From NCBI RefSeq assembly GCF_900091435.1, contig NZ_FMCS01000001.1, forward strand, positions 495,512 through 559,511: a stretch of 64,000 nt of DNA, written 5' to 3'. The position numbers and the translations under genes are program-made. How positions within the stretch are numbered: position 1 is the stretch's first letter; each line of letters begins with the position of its first letter. Under the pieces are notes generated by a model, which saw nothing but the letters and a program-made list of their open reading frames with translations, had not been told where the DNA came from and searched no databases. Positions 1 to 9,191 of this stretch are shown in pieces. This stretch comes from Micromonospora chaiyaphumensis. Its GTDB lineage: Bacteria > Actinomycetota > Actinomycetes > Mycobacteriales > Micromonosporaceae.

Positions 1-7
1 GGTCGGC

Positions 8-1267
8 TCACCGCAGCGGCGGGTTGGCGTACCGCACCAGTTCGAGGGCCTGCTCGTCGAACCACGCGCCGGCGGCCGGATCGGCGATGCCGCCACGCGC
101 CGGGTCCCGACCGGTGCCGGTGCCCCGGTCGCACTGCCCGTCGGACTGGCCGGGCGTCTTCACCCAGAGGAACGCGTCCGCGAGCGGGTCACCGGTGGCC
201 GTGGTGGGACGCAGGCCCAGCCCCCGGTCCGGCGGGTTGCACCAGGTCTGCGGGTCCGGCCAGGTCGTCCCGGCCGGCGGGGTCCACGGCCCCTGCCCGT
301 TGCGGCTGGTGTCCACCACGAAGTGGGCCAGCCGGTCGGCCGGCACGTCGCCGACGTTCTCGGCGTACCAGGCGTCGGTGCGGCCCCAGGTGCTGAAGTC
401 CGCCGGGTCGGCCGGGTAGTACTGGCTGGCGCACCACTCGAAGTGGCCGCGCGCCCACTCGGGACCCTCGGTGCCGTAGTGGACGCACTTGGCGATCCAG
501 TTGCCGTACTTGAGCTGACGTTCGGTGGTCTCGTAGTTGGAGACGTTGAGGAAGAAGCCGTCGGCCCGGCCCACGCCGGCCTTGACCAGCCGGTCGGCCG
601 CGTCGCCGACGCCGAGCCAGGCGCTGTGCGTGCCGTCGAGGTAGACGCTCGTGCGGGGCAGGGCGGCGAGCTTGTCGACGGCGTAGGTGAGCATGGCGAA
701 CCGGTCGGCGGCGGCCGTCGCCGGGTCCGCCTCGGCCGGGCGGCACCAGTCCTGGGTGCCGTTGATCGTGGTGTACCAGGGGATGATGCCGAGGCCGTCG
801 GGCTCCAGCATGACGGCCACCTCGTGGCCGCCGATGCCCCGGGCGAAGGCGTCGATCCACTGCTCGTACTCGGCCACGGAGGTGGCGCCGCCGGCCGAGT
901 ACTGCGCGCAGTCGCGGAACGGGATGTTGTAGGCCACGAGCACGGGCACGGTCTTCTTGCCGGCCGCCCGGCGAACCTCGGCGTTGACCGTCCGGGTCAC
1001 GGCGGCGGCGGAGCCGCCGGTCACCCAGACCGCCTGCGGCGTCCGGATCATGGTGCGCAGGCCGGCGGCCTGCCGGTGCTGGCCGGCGGCGGTCAGTTCG
1101 GCGATCTGGGCCACCGCCCCGTGGTCGGGCCGGGGCGTGTAGAACCGCACGCCGTCGCGGAGTTCGGCGCCGGCCGGCGCGGGCGCGAGGGGCACCGCCG
1201 CGGCGAGGGTGGCGGCGACGGCGGCGACACCGGTCAGGGCGCGCCGCCGGAAGGGAGTCAGGGCCAC
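8..1267 (-). CDS. Secreted glycoside hydrolase family 6 cellulase
   Basis: The 419-residue protein has an exported N-terminus with an arginine-rich stretch (FRRRALTG) and a cleavage site near residue 34. The GH6 fold hydrolyses beta-1,4-glucan with inversion. Two family signatures are visible: the RDC motif with Asp119 followed by a Ser/Gly-rich loop, and the LEPDGLG motif with Asp157, which in GH6 holds the proton donor. A third, WVKTPGQSDG, lies near the C-terminus. No carbohydrate-binding module is present, so this is a bare catalytic domain. Endo- versus exo-action cannot be decided. The GTG start at 1267 is preceded by AGGAG with a 7-nt gap. A CebR-like operator lies just upstream (1303-1316), suggesting induction by cello-oligosaccharides. 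Confidence 0.93.
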   Translation of the reverse strand: MALTPFRRRALTGVAAVAATLAAAVPLAPAPAGAELRDGVRFYTPRPDHGAVAQIAELTAAGQHRQAAGLRTMIRTPQAVWVTGGSAAAVTRTVNAEVRRAAGKKTVPVLVAYNIPFRDCAQYSAGGATSVAEYEQWIDAFARGIGGHEVAVMLEPDGLGIIPWYTTINGTQDWCRPAEADPATAAADRFAMLTYAVDKLAALPRTSVYLDGTHSAWLGVGDAADRLVKAGVGRADGFFLNVSNYETTERQLKYGNWIAKCVHYGTEGPEWARGHFEWCASQYYPADPADFSTWGRTDAWYAENVGDVPADRLAHFVVDTSRNGQGPWTPPAGTTWPDPQTWCNPPDRGLGLRPTTATGDPLADAFLWVKTPGQSDGQCDRGTGTGRDPARGGIADPAAGAWFDEQALELVRYANPPLR

Positions 1268-1302
1268 GTCATTGCTCCTGAAGGGGACGGGGGAACGGGC
1301 GA

Positions 1303-1316
1303 TGGGAGCGTTCCCG
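1303..1316. promoter_or_regulatory. CebR/CelR-like LacI-family operator
   Basis: TGGGAGCGTTCCCG differs at two positions from the classical actinobacterial cellulase operator TGGGAGCGCTCCCA. It lies 36 nt upstream of the GH6 cellulase start, where a repressor would block transcription. A related box lies between the GH3 and GH16 genes at 39002. The regulator itself is not in the window. Confidence 0.65.
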
Positions 1317-1483
1317 CAGCTCGTCCGAGCGTGCCCGGCGCAGCCGCGACTGTCAATGTCCCGCGCCGGCCCGGGCGACCGGCGCCGGACCGGATGACGC
1401 CGGAGGCCGGTGCCGTCGCCGCAGCTCCGCTAGCCTGCGAGCCGGGCAGGGAACGATTCGGGCGAGGAGTCGGAGGGTATCGG

Positions 1484-3802
1484 GTGCGGATGTATCAGAC
1501 CGGTGACCACGACGACGCTTCCGCGACCCCCACCCCGGGGCGCAGGCGTCGACGGCACCGCCTGCTGGTCTTCCTGGCGGTGTTCGCGCTGCTGGCGGGC
1601 TCGGGCCTGGTGGCGGGCGGCTACTACTTCGACAGCGTGCCGACCCCCACCGACCTCAAGCTGCCGGAGTCGACCACCGTCTACTACGCCGACGGGCGCA
1701 CGCCCATGGCGAAGCTGGGCGCGGAGAACCGCACCATCGTCCCGTACGACCAGATGAACGACTCCGCCAAGCAGGCCATCGTGGCGGCCGAGGACCGCAC
1801 CTTCTGGACCAACAAGGGCGTGGACTTCAAGGGCGTGCTCCGGGCGGCCTGGGCGAACGTCACCGGCGGGCAGCGGCAGGGCGCCTCCACCCTCACCCAG
1901 CAGTACGCGCGGGTCGCCGCCGACCTGCGCGGGGTGACCTACTCCCGGAAGCTGCGCGAGGCGGTCGTCGCCTGGAAGCTGGACGACACCTACAGCAAGG
2001 AGGAGATCCTCGGCTTCTACCTGAACACCGTCCCGTTCGGGCGGGGCGCCTACGGGATCGAGGCCGCCGCGCAGACCTTCTTCGGCAAGACGGTGCGCCG
2101 GGACGCCCCGCCGCAGCAGCAGCTCACCCAGGCCGAGGCCATGGTGCTCTGCGCCATGGTGAAGCAGCCGGAGGCGGACCCGGCCGACCCCGAGGGCTCC
2201 CCCGGCTACGACCCCCGGCGCAACGCCCTCGCCAAGCAGAACTCGATCGACCGCTGGAACTACATCCGCGACGGCATGGTGAAGCTCGGTTACCTCACGT
2301 CGGAGCAGGCGGCGAACCTGGCGTACCCGGACTCGGTGCGGCCCATCGACCCGAACGCGGGCCGCTCGGGCCTGGACCGGCCGACCGGCCTGGTGGTCAA
2401 CCACGTGCTCAGCGAGCTGCGGGAGACCGAGCCGTTCCGCGGCAAGCCGGACGAGGTGATCCGCGACGGCGGCTACAAGATCGTCACCACCATCGACAAG
2501 CGGGTGCAGGACGCCGCGGAGGCCGCCGCCGACATCCGCCGGGACAGCGCGCCGGAGGCCGTCCGCGGCCAGCCGAAGAACTGGCAGGCCGCGCTCGTCG
2601 CGGTGGAGCCCGGCACCGGCCGGGTGCTCGGCTACTACGGCGGCAACAGCGGCTCCGGCGCCGACTACGCCGGCTGGTACCGCGACGAGAACGGCCAGGC
2701 CCGCGGGTTCGGCCAGCACCCCCCGGGCTCGTCGTTCAAGGTGTACGACCTGGCCGCCGCCGTCGAGAACGACATCTCGGTGAAGCAGCGGTTCGACTCG
2801 CCCGACACCAAGGAGTTCCCCGAGTCGGGGCGCACCAAGGGCAGCGCGGCCGGCCCGATCCGCAACGCCGAGCACGCGCCCTGCCAGCCGAACTGCGCGC
2901 TCTGGGAGGCGACCGTCGCCTCGCTGAACGTCACCTACTTCGAGCTGACCGAGAAGCTCGGCACCGCCAAGGTCATCGACATGGCGAAGCGGGCCGGGGT
3001 CGAGTCGATGTGGGAAACCGTCAAGGGCAACCCGCAGCCCCAGCGGGTGGACCTGCGGAGCGAGCCCGCCGACGAGGTGGCCCGGCGGTTCTCCACCGAG
3101 GTCGGCATCGGCCAGTACGGCATCAGCGTCCAGGACCACGCCAACGGGATGGCGACGTTCGCGGCCGGCGGCAAGCGGGCGGACGCACACTTCGTCCGGT
3201 CGGTGACCAAGGGCGACGACAAGGTGTGGGGCGAGCAGCTCAGGACGACCGACCTGGGCCTCGACCAGGAGGCGATCAACCAGCTCGACTGGACGCTGCG
3301 CCGGGTCAAGGCGGCCAAGCTGGACAACGACTGGGACTCGGCCGGCAAGACCGGCACCTGGCAGGCCGGGCAGAGCACCACCCAGAACGTGCACACGTGG
3401 ATGGTCGGCTGGACCGGGGCCCTCGCCTCCGCCGTCTGGCTGGGCACCACCGACGGCAAGCCGCTCAAGACGAAGGACGGCAGCTACGAGGTCTACGGCT
3501 CCACCGGGCCCGGGCCGATCTGGCGGCAGTTCATGGCGGACGCGACCGCGGCCATGAAGCTGGACCCGGACAAGTACCAGTTCGCCGAGCCCGCGTTCCC
3601 GGACGACGCCCCGGAGACCACCACCCCGTCGCCGCCGCCGGCGACCTCCTCGCCCACGCCGTCCGCCCGGCCGACGCCGACCGAGACCCCGTCCAGTCCG
3701 AGCCCCACCCCGAGCAAGCGGCCGACCTCGCTGCCGACCGTCTCTCCCTCGCTCAGCCCGCTGCCGAGCCTGTCGCCGTCGAAGACCAAGCGACCCCGTT
3801 GA
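1484..3802 (+). CDS. Class A penicillin-binding protein (transglycosylase/transpeptidase)
   Basis: This bifunctional peptidoglycan synthase of 772 residues has a basic cytoplasmic tail, a membrane anchor at about residues 27-47, a GT51 glycosyltransferase domain and a transpeptidase domain. The GT51 motifs are EDRTFW (Glu103-Asp104), GASTLTQQ (about 133-140) and a YLNTVPFGRGAYG helix. The transpeptidase triad is SSFK (about 416), SLN (about 480) and KTG (about 621). A tail of about 65 residues rich in Pro, Ser and Thr follows and probably spans the wall. GTG at 1484 was chosen because GGAGGG ends 6-7 nt upstream; ATG at 1490 is the in-frame alternative. The much longer open frame upstream is antisense to the cellulase gene and is not real coding. 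Confidence 0.93.
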   Translation: MRMYQTGDHDDASATPTPGRRRRRHRLLVFLAVFALLAGSGLVAGGYYFDSVPTPTDLKLPESTTVYYADGRTPMAKLGAENRTIVPYDQMNDSAKQAIVAAEDRTFWTNKGVDFKGVLRAAWANVTGGQRQGASTLTQQYARVAADLRGVTYSRKLREAVVAWKLDDTYSKEEILGFYLNTVPFGRGAYGIEAAAQTFFGKTVRRDAPPQQQLTQAEAMVLCAMVKQPEADPADPEGSPGYDPRRNALAKQNSIDRWNYIRDGMVKLGYLTSEQAANLAYPDSVRPIDPNAGRSGLDRPTGLVVNHVLSELRETEPFRGKPDEVIRDGGYKIVTTIDKRVQDAAEAAADIRRDSAPEAVRGQPKNWQAALVAVEPGTGRVLGYYGGNSGSGADYAGWYRDENGQARGFGQHPPGSSFKVYDLAAAVENDISVKQRFDSPDTKEFPESGRTKGSAAGPIRNAEHAPCQPNCALWEATVASLNVTYFELTEKLGTAKVIDMAKRAGVESMWETVKGNPQPQRVDLRSEPADEVARRFSTEVGIGQYGISVQDHANGMATFAAGGKRADAHFVRSVTKGDDKVWGEQLRTTDLGLDQEAINQLDWTLRRVKAAKLDNDWDSAGKTGTWQAGQSTTQNVHTWMVGWTGALASAVWLGTTDGKPLKTKDGSYEVYGSTGPGPIWRQFMADATAAMKLDPDKYQFAEPAFPDDAPETTTPSPPPATSSPTPSARPTPTETPSSPSPTPSKRPTSLPTVSPSLSPLPSLSPSKTKRPR

Positions 3803-3828
3803 GCGTCGGGCCGTCGGGGGGCGGTGCG

Positions 3829-5247
3829 ATGATCGACGGCGTGGTGGACCCGACGACGGCGGCGATCGCAACGGCCTGGGCGGCACTGGGCGGCGACCCC
3901 GCCGACGTCGCGGCCGTGCGGCCGGCCGGCCCCGACGGCGTGCTGCCGGCCCGGCTGCCGGTGACCGACCTGGCCGTGGCCTGCGTGGCCGCCGCCGGGC
4001 TGGCCGCCCTGGAGCTGGCCCGGGCCCGCGGGGCCGCGGCGGACGGCCCGCTGACCGTCGACCGCCGCGCCGTGGCCGTCTCCTTCACCAGCGAGCGGCA
4101 CCTGCGGGTGGACGGGCAGGCGTTCAGCGGCTTCGCCCCGCTGTCCCGATACTGGCCGGCCGCTGACGGCTGGGTGCGTACCCACGCCAACTACCCGCAC
4201 CACCGGCGGCGTTTGCTGGCCGCGCTCGACCTCGACCCGGCGCGCCCCGACGACGAGGCGCTGGTGGCGGCCGTGGGCGAGCGGATCGGCGCCCGCCCGG
4301 CGGTCGAGCTCGAACAGCGGGTCACGGCGGCCCACGGCCTCGCCGTCGCGGCCCGCAGCCCCGAGGAGTGGGACGCCCACCCACAGGCCGGGGCCGTCGC
4401 GGCGGAACCGCTGGTCCGGCTGCGCGCCGACGCCCCGGCGGCGGCCCGCCCGGCGCCGCCCGCGCCACGCGGGCTCCCGGCCGCCGGGGTACGCGTGCTC
4501 GACCTGACCCGGGTGATCGCCGGTCCGGTGGCCACCCGGTTCCTCGCCCTGCTCGGCGCCGACGTGCTGCGCGTCGACTCCCCCGGCCTGCCGGAGCTGG
4601 AGCCGCAGCACCTGGACACCGACGCCGGCAAGCGCTCCACCCTGCTCGACCTGGGCCGCGACGCCCACCGGGCCCGGTTCGCGGCCCTGGTCGCCGACGC
4701 CGACGTGGTGGTCACCGGCTACCGGCCGGGGGCGCTGGACCGGTGGGGACTCGACCCGGAGGCGCTGCGCCGGCACCGCCCCGACCTGGTGGTGGCGCGG
4801 CTGTCGGCGTGGGGCGGCACGGGCCCGTGGGCCGGGCGGCGCGGTTTCGACAGCCTCGTGCAGGCCGCCACCGGCATCGCCGAGATCGAGCGGCAGCCGG
4901 ACGGCGTACCCGGCGTGCTGCCCGCCCAGGCGCTCGACCACGGCGCCGGCTACCTGCTCGCCGCGGCGGTGCTCCGGGCGCTGGCCCGGCGGGCGCGCGA
5001 CGGAGGCGCCTGGACGGCGGAGCTGTCGCTGGCGCGTACGGCCCGGTGGCTGCGGCACGAGTTGCCGGCCGGTGCGGCCCCGGCGGGCACCCCGCCCGAT
5101 CCGGCCCCCTGGTGCGCCGAGCGAGACGCCCCCGCGGGCCGCCTCCGGTACGCGCTGCCGCCCCTCACGCTGCCCGGCGGCCGACGCACGTGGGCGACCC
5201 CGCCGACGCGCTGGGGCGGCGACCCGCCGGCCTGGCCGGCCCGCTGA
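3829..5247 (+). CDS. Family III CoA-transferase (CaiB/BaiF-type)
   Basis: The 472-residue protein resembles formyl-CoA transferase and CaiB enzymes, which move CoA between carboxylic acids. The C-terminal half carries the family core: VLDLTRVIAGPVATRFLALL with the LGADVLRVD strand, GKRSTLLDL, GFDSLVQAATGI and LPAQALDHGAGYLLA. The Asp of ALDHG sits where I expect the family's catalytic aspartate. The first about 200 residues diverge and look like a second, degenerate half, as in fused members of the family. Substrate is unknown. ATG at 3829 follows a G-rich stretch, 26 nt after the PBP stop. The YdeI-like gene follows after 17 nt, so the two may be cotranscribed. Confidence 0.85.
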   Translation: MIDGVVDPTTAAIATAWAALGGDPADVAAVRPAGPDGVLPARLPVTDLAVACVAAAGLAALELARARGAAADGPLTVDRRAVAVSFTSERHLRVDGQAFSGFAPLSRYWPAADGWVRTHANYPHHRRRLLAALDLDPARPDDEALVAAVGERIGARPAVELEQRVTAAHGLAVAARSPEEWDAHPQAGAVAAEPLVRLRADAPAAARPAPPAPRGLPAAGVRVLDLTRVIAGPVATRFLALLGADVLRVDSPGLPELEPQHLDTDAGKRSTLLDLGRDAHRARFAALVADADVVVTGYRPGALDRWGLDPEALRRHRPDLVVARLSAWGGTGPWAGRRGFDSLVQAATGIAEIERQPDGVPGVLPAQALDHGAGYLLAAAVLRALARRARDGGAWTAELSLARTARWLRHELPAGAAPAGTPPDPAPWCAERDAPAGRLRYALPPLTLPGGRRTWATPPTRWGGDPPAWPAR

Positions 5248-5264
5248 GCACGGAGGAGGAACCG

Positions 5265-5870
5265 ATGGCGCAGGAACCGCCGGAGCTGGTGGTGCCCGAC
5301 GCGGACGCCTGGCGGGACTGGCTCGCCGCCCACCACGACGAGCCGGCGGGCGTGTGGCTGGTGCTGGCCAGGCGGGGCACGACCACACCCACCAGCCTGA
5401 CCTACGACCAGGCCTTGGACGAGGCGCTGTGCCACGGCTGGATCGACGGCCAGAAGCGGCGCCGGGACGAGGTCACCTTCCAGCAGCGCTTCACCCCGCG
5501 CCGGGCGCGCAGCCCCTGGTCCGCGCGGAACGTCGGCATCGTGGCCCGGCTCGTCGAGGAGGGCCGGATGCGGCCGCCCGGGCTCGCGGAGGTGGAGCGC
5601 GCCCGGGCCGACGGCCGGTGGGACGCCGCGTACGCCGGGCAGGCCACCGCAGAGGTGCCGGCGGAGCTGACCGCCGCGCTGGCCGGGAACGCCCGCGCCC
5701 AGGCCATGTTCGACGTGCTCACGGCCCAGAACCGGTGGTCGATCATCTACCGGCTCGCCAGTCTCAAGCGGGCGGAGACCCGGGCACGGCGGATCACCGA
5801 GTTCGTGGACATGCTGGCCCGGGGCGAGACCCCGTACCCGCAGAAGCGCCGGCCCCCCGCGGCGGACTGA
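5265..5870 (+). CDS. YdeI/OmpD-associated family protein
   Basis: The 201-residue protein matches the YdeI/OmpD-associated family. It shows the ALDEALCHGWIDGQ segment, FTPRRARSPWSARN, and a basic C-terminal RRITEFVDMLARGE region. Family members are small soluble proteins of poorly known function, sometimes linked to bacteriocin or peptide tolerance. A perfect GGAGGAGGA lies 4 nt before the ATG. It follows the CoA-transferase gene closely on the same strand and ends convergent with the TlpA-like gene, with only 8 nt between them. Nothing points to a specific substrate. Confidence 0.8.
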   Translation: MAQEPPELVVPDADAWRDWLAAHHDEPAGVWLVLARRGTTTPTSLTYDQALDEALCHGWIDGQKRRRDEVTFQQRFTPRRARSPWSARNVGIVARLVEEGRMRPPGLAEVERARADGRWDAAYAGQATAEVPAELTAALAGNARAQAMFDVLTAQNRWSIIYRLASLKRAETRARRITEFVDMLARGETPYPQKRRPPAAD

Positions 5871-5878
5871 TCCGCCGG

Positions 5879-6472
5879 TCAGCCGGCGAGCACGAGCCGG
5901 CGCAGCTCGGCGTCGAGGGTGGCCGCGTCCACGCCGCCCGGCCAGCCGCGTAGCAGCGCGCCGCCCTTGGCGACGACCACCACGGCCGGGGGCTCGCGGA
6001 CCGCGTACGACCGCCAGATGGTGCCGTCGGCGTCGAGCACGACCGGGTACTCGACCCGGTGCTCCCGCAGGTAGCCCTGGACGTCCTCGGGCCGGTCCCC
6101 GGTGGCCACCCCGACGAGGACGACCTCGTCCCGGTGGCGGCGGGCCAATTCGCTCAGGGCCGCCTGGCGGTCGGCGCAGAGCGTGCACCAGGAGGTGAAG
6201 AAGACGAGCACGACCGGTCGGTCGGCCCACAGGTCGGCGAGGGCGACCGGGCTGCCGTCGGTGAGCGCGCCGGTGACGGCCGGCGCGCCGGGCGCCCCGG
6301 CCGGCGCCGGGCGCAGCGCGAGGCCCGCCGGTGCGGGGCCGGGCAGCGCGGCGGCCCCGCCGGCGACCGGCGCCGGCCGGGCGGGCGGCTCGTCCCCGCC
6401 CGAGCAGCCGGTCACGGTGAGCGCCGCCGCCAGGGCGACGGCGGCCAGGCGGCCGGCGTACCCCCGGGTCAT
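5879..6472 (-). CDS. TlpA-like thioredoxin-fold lipoprotein
   Basis: The 197-residue protein has a lipoprotein signal (VTGC, Cys23), then a Pro/Ala-rich spacer to about residue 60, and a TlpA/AhpC-type thioredoxin fold. The active site is WCTLC (Cys96, Cys99) in FFTSWCTLCADRQAALSEL, followed by LVGVATGDRPEDVQGYL, the segment typical of TlpA proteins. It should act as a membrane-anchored thiol reductase outside the cell membrane. Its ATG overlaps the TGA of the upstream lipoprotein gene (ATGA at 6469-6472), so the two are probably translationally coupled and may work together. Confidence 0.88.
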   Translation of the reverse strand: MTRGYAGRLAAVALAAALTVTGCSGGDEPPARPAPVAGGAAALPGPAPAGLALRPAPAGAPGAPAVTGALTDGSPVALADLWADRPVVLVFFTSWCTLCADRQAALSELARRHRDEVVLVGVATGDRPEDVQGYLREHRVEYPVVLDADGTIWRSYAVREPPAVVVVAKGGALLRGWPGGVDAATLDAELRRLVLAG

Positions 6473-6900
6473 GACGGCACCACGGCGACCAGCGCCGGGC
6501 CCTCGCTGTCGTTCGGGGTGAGGTCGACCGGCGGGTGGCCGTCGACGACCAGCCGGTAGGCGTCCCGCGCGGCCAGGTCGACCGGCACGGCGAACTCGCA
6601 GTACGTGGGCACCCGCGGCACCTCCAGGTCCTCGGCGAAGGTCGCCACCGACCGGCCCGGGGCGAGCGCGCCCTCGGCGAGCGTCCGGCCGGCGGTGTCG
6701 ACCACCCGGAACGGCGACCGGTTGTGGAAGTGGGTGTAGGGGCCGGTGCCGGCGCACTCGACGCCCACCGGCCGGATGTTGATGTCCCGGACGAGCACCC
6801 GCACGGTCATCGCCGTCCGGGCCTCCTCGGCGTCACCGCACGCGGTGAGCGCGCCGGTGAGCAGCGACGGCAGCACCAACGCTGCCAGCAGGCGACGCAT
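6469..6900 (-). CDS. Small lipoprotein of unknown function
   Basis: The 143-residue protein starts with a clear lipoprotein signal ending in LTAC (Cys21). The mature part is beta-rich and contains two further cysteines, Cys49 (GVECAG) and Cys101 (TYCEFA), that could form a disulfide. I do not recognise a named family. It is coupled by a 4-nt overlap to the TlpA-like thiol protein gene, so a role as its redox partner or substrate is possible but unproven. GGAGG lies 4 nt before the ATG. Confidence 0.8.
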   Translation of the reverse strand: MRRLLAALVLPSLLTGALTACGDAEEARTAMTVRVLVRDINIRPVGVECAGTGPYTHFHNRSPFRVVDTAGRTLAEGALAPGRSVATFAEDLEVPRVPTYCEFAVPVDLAARDAYRLVVDGHPPVDLTPNDSEGPALVAVVPS

Positions 6901-6970
6901 CTGTCCTCCTGGTCGTCGGGGCGGGTCCGGGGCGGCGCGGCCACGCGGGCCGCACCGCCCCGGTTCGCGG

Positions 6971-9028
6971 TCAGCCGAGTTGCGCGCGGGGCCGTTCGAC
7001 CCGGCACTGGCTGGTCACGGTCCGGCTCGGGTCGCTCTCCGAGGTGGCGGTGAGCGTCACCAGGGTGGTCGCGGTCGCGCCGGAGCCGGCGCCGACCGAG
7101 ACGGCGACCGGGGTGCTGGCCCCGAACTCGGCCGTGGCCAGCTCGTTCGGCAGTTCCACCCGCCAGCCCTGGCCGCCGACGGTGGCCGAGAGCCGGTAGA
7201 CGTCGGAGCGCAGGTACGCCCCGGCGTCCTCCGGGTGCGGCTGCCCGCCGGCCACGTACGTCCCGGTGTTGGTCAGGTCGAACGTGCAGGTGGCGCCCTT
7301 GCCGGTGGGCTTGCCCCGGGTTTCCAGGTGACCCTTGGACAGCGCCACCCCGTGCGTGCTCGGCCCGGCGCCGTCCAGCGACCGGACGGCCACCGTGTAC
7401 GACAGCACCCCGTCGCCGTCCCGGCGCAGGTTGAGCACGTAGAAGTGCAGCCGGTTGGCCTCGTCCACGTACTCGTACTCGCTGCCGGAGTTGGCCCCGG
7501 CGTGGAACAGCGCGTCGGACAGCTGGCGGTAGTCGCCCATGGTGATCTTCTGCGGGGTGCCGTTCGGCTGGTAGAAGTCGACCATGTCGATGTCTTGGGG
7601 GTTGGCGTCGACCACCCACACGAACGGTGCGCTGTCGGTGTTCTTCGTCTTGCTGATGAGCACGCCGTCGTCCGGGGTGAACGAGTCCGCGCCCAGCCGG
7701 TCGACGACCTCGACCGTGTAGTTGTTGTAGCGGCCGCCGTCGCAGAGCGGGTCGGTCGTGACGCTGCACGCCGGCGAGCGGTCGGTGTTCATGGCGATGT
7801 TGAGGCCGGTCAGCCCGCCGGGTCCGGCGTCCACGGCCCGGGCGGTCACGTCGGCGACCACCATCCCCGAGGTGGCCAGCCCCTCCCGGGACAGCCGCAG
7901 CACGTGTTCCTCACCGAGCAGGCCGATCTTCAGCTTGTCCCGCAGCATGTGCAGCGAGCCCATCGAGCCGCCGTTGGTCGGTGGGATCTGCCAGCGGGTG
8001 TGCGGCCCGCCCGGCCCGTTGAACGACCCGCGCGACATCATGCTCCAGATGCCGGTGTACGCGCGGCGCAACGGCGTGCCGTACGGGTTGTTGTAGTTGT
8101 CCCCGATGCTCAGCAGGTGGCTCAGCTCGTGGGCGTACACGCCCTGGCCGGAGCTCTCCGCCTGGGTGGAGGAGCCACCCCCGGCGTTCGGCCAGATGGT
8201 CGATGCCGCCTTCCACGAGGTCCACTCGACGTACCGGGTCTTCGCGTAGTTGGGCAGGGCGGGGTCCGGCGGGCCCCACGCGTCCGGCACGTCCTCCTTG
8301 GTCTGGAACATCATCTGGCCGAACTCCTGCCAGGTCGACGACTCGTCCTGGCCGGCGGAGAGGATGAAGACCAGCTCGAAGCTGTCGGCCACGGCGTCGC
8401 CGACCGCCGCGCGCCAGGCGCCCAGCCCGTCGGTGCGGATGTTCTTCGCGCACGCCTCCCCGGCCGGGCAGGCGCCGGGGTTGAAGCCGTTGTCGATGCC
8501 GTACTGGTAGGACTTCGCCGGCATCCGGTAGGGGCCGAAGCCGCTCAGGTCCACCCCGTACCGGCCGTTGGAGTCCTGCATCCAGTACTCGTGCAGGGTG
8601 TGTCCCCGGTTGAGGTCGCCCGGCTTGTTCAGGAAGTCGGTGTAGAACCCCGCGACCTGGTCGCGGGGCACGTTCGCGGCGGTCGCCTGCGGGTTGCCGA
8701 AGACCGTCGAGCCGGCCGGCTGGGTGATGACGAACGGCTGGTCCACGTAGTCCAGCGTGACCAGTGCGATGTTGAAGTTGCGGACCGAGCCGCGCACGGT
8801 CGGGTCGGCCCAGTTCCGGCCCGGCACCTGCCGGTAGTCGTCCCAGGTCATCGTGTCGGGGTTCTGCCAGCGCTGGGGGTCGAGCGGCTGGAACGGGGCG
8901 GGCCCGGCCGGCGGGTCGCCCGGTGCGGCGGAGGCCGGCCCGGCAGAGCCGGTCGCGACCAGGACGGTCGTGACGGCGGCCGCCAGCACCGAGCGCCACA
9001 CCGCACGCCTCGTGGGCAGAAGGCGCAT
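6971..9028 (-). CDS. Secreted M6-family metallopeptidase (immune inhibitor A-like)
   Basis: The 685-residue exported protein has a signal peptide ending near ASAA (about residue 35). The zinc site is HELSH at residues 300-304 in VYAHELSHLLSIGDNYN, the form seen in M6 peptidases; the nearby GIWSMMSRGSFNGPGGPH contains the Met-turn. The C-terminal about 250 residues are beta-rich and probably form accessory domains. It should degrade extracellular protein. The ATG at 9028 was chosen because the signal peptide begins there. Its upstream region holds an inverted repeat (9144-9185) whose half-site recurs in the dapA-like/pucR promoter. Confidence 0.9.
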   Translation of the reverse strand: MRLLPTRRAVWRSVLAAAVTTVLVATGSAGPASAAPGDPPAGPAPFQPLDPQRWQNPDTMTWDDYRQVPGRNWADPTVRGSVRNFNIALVTLDYVDQPFVITQPAGSTVFGNPQATAANVPRDQVAGFYTDFLNKPGDLNRGHTLHEYWMQDSNGRYGVDLSGFGPYRMPAKSYQYGIDNGFNPGACPAGEACAKNIRTDGLGAWRAAVGDAVADSFELVFILSAGQDESSTWQEFGQMMFQTKEDVPDAWGPPDPALPNYAKTRYVEWTSWKAASTIWPNAGGGSSTQAESSGQGVYAHELSHLLSIGDNYNNPYGTPLRRAYTGIWSMMSRGSFNGPGGPHTRWQIPPTNGGSMGSLHMLRDKLKIGLLGEEHVLRLSREGLATSGMVVADVTARAVDAGPGGLTGLNIAMNTDRSPACSVTTDPLCDGGRYNNYTVEVVDRLGADSFTPDDGVLISKTKNTDSAPFVWVVDANPQDIDMVDFYQPNGTPQKITMGDYRQLSDALFHAGANSGSEYEYVDEANRLHFYVLNLRRDGDGVLSYTVAVRSLDGAGPSTHGVALSKGHLETRGKPTGKGATCTFDLTNTGTYVAGGQPHPEDAGAYLRSDVYRLSATVGGQGWRVELPNELATAEFGASTPVAVSVGAGSGATATTLVTLTATSESDPSRTVTSQCRVERPRAQLG

Positions 9029-9143
9029 CGAGTCACCTCTCAGGTCGGGGGCGGGTGGGGGCGGGGCGATCAGGAGGCGCTCGCCGTCCGTATTGATCAC
9101 CCCCGATTCCGACCCTAGGAGCCGGCCGGCGCGGCGGTCACCG

Positions 9144-9185
9144 TGCAGATGTCGGCAGGTGGACCGGCGACTTCCGACACGTGCA
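9144..9185. promoter_or_regulatory. Inverted repeat upstream of the M6 peptidase gene
   Basis: The arms TGCAGATGTCGG and CCGACACGTGCA match at 10 of 12 positions across an 18-nt spacer. The half-site CCGACAnnTGC recurs once more at 10161-10171 in the dapA-like/pucR divergent promoter. It could bind the PucR-type regulator; this is inference. Confidence 0.45.
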
Positions 9186-9191
9186 GGACGC

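Noticed and set aside
323..1483. Upstream extension of the penicillin-binding protein frame
   Set aside because: It is antisense to the GH6 gene; the membrane anchor and ribosome binding site place the start at 1484.
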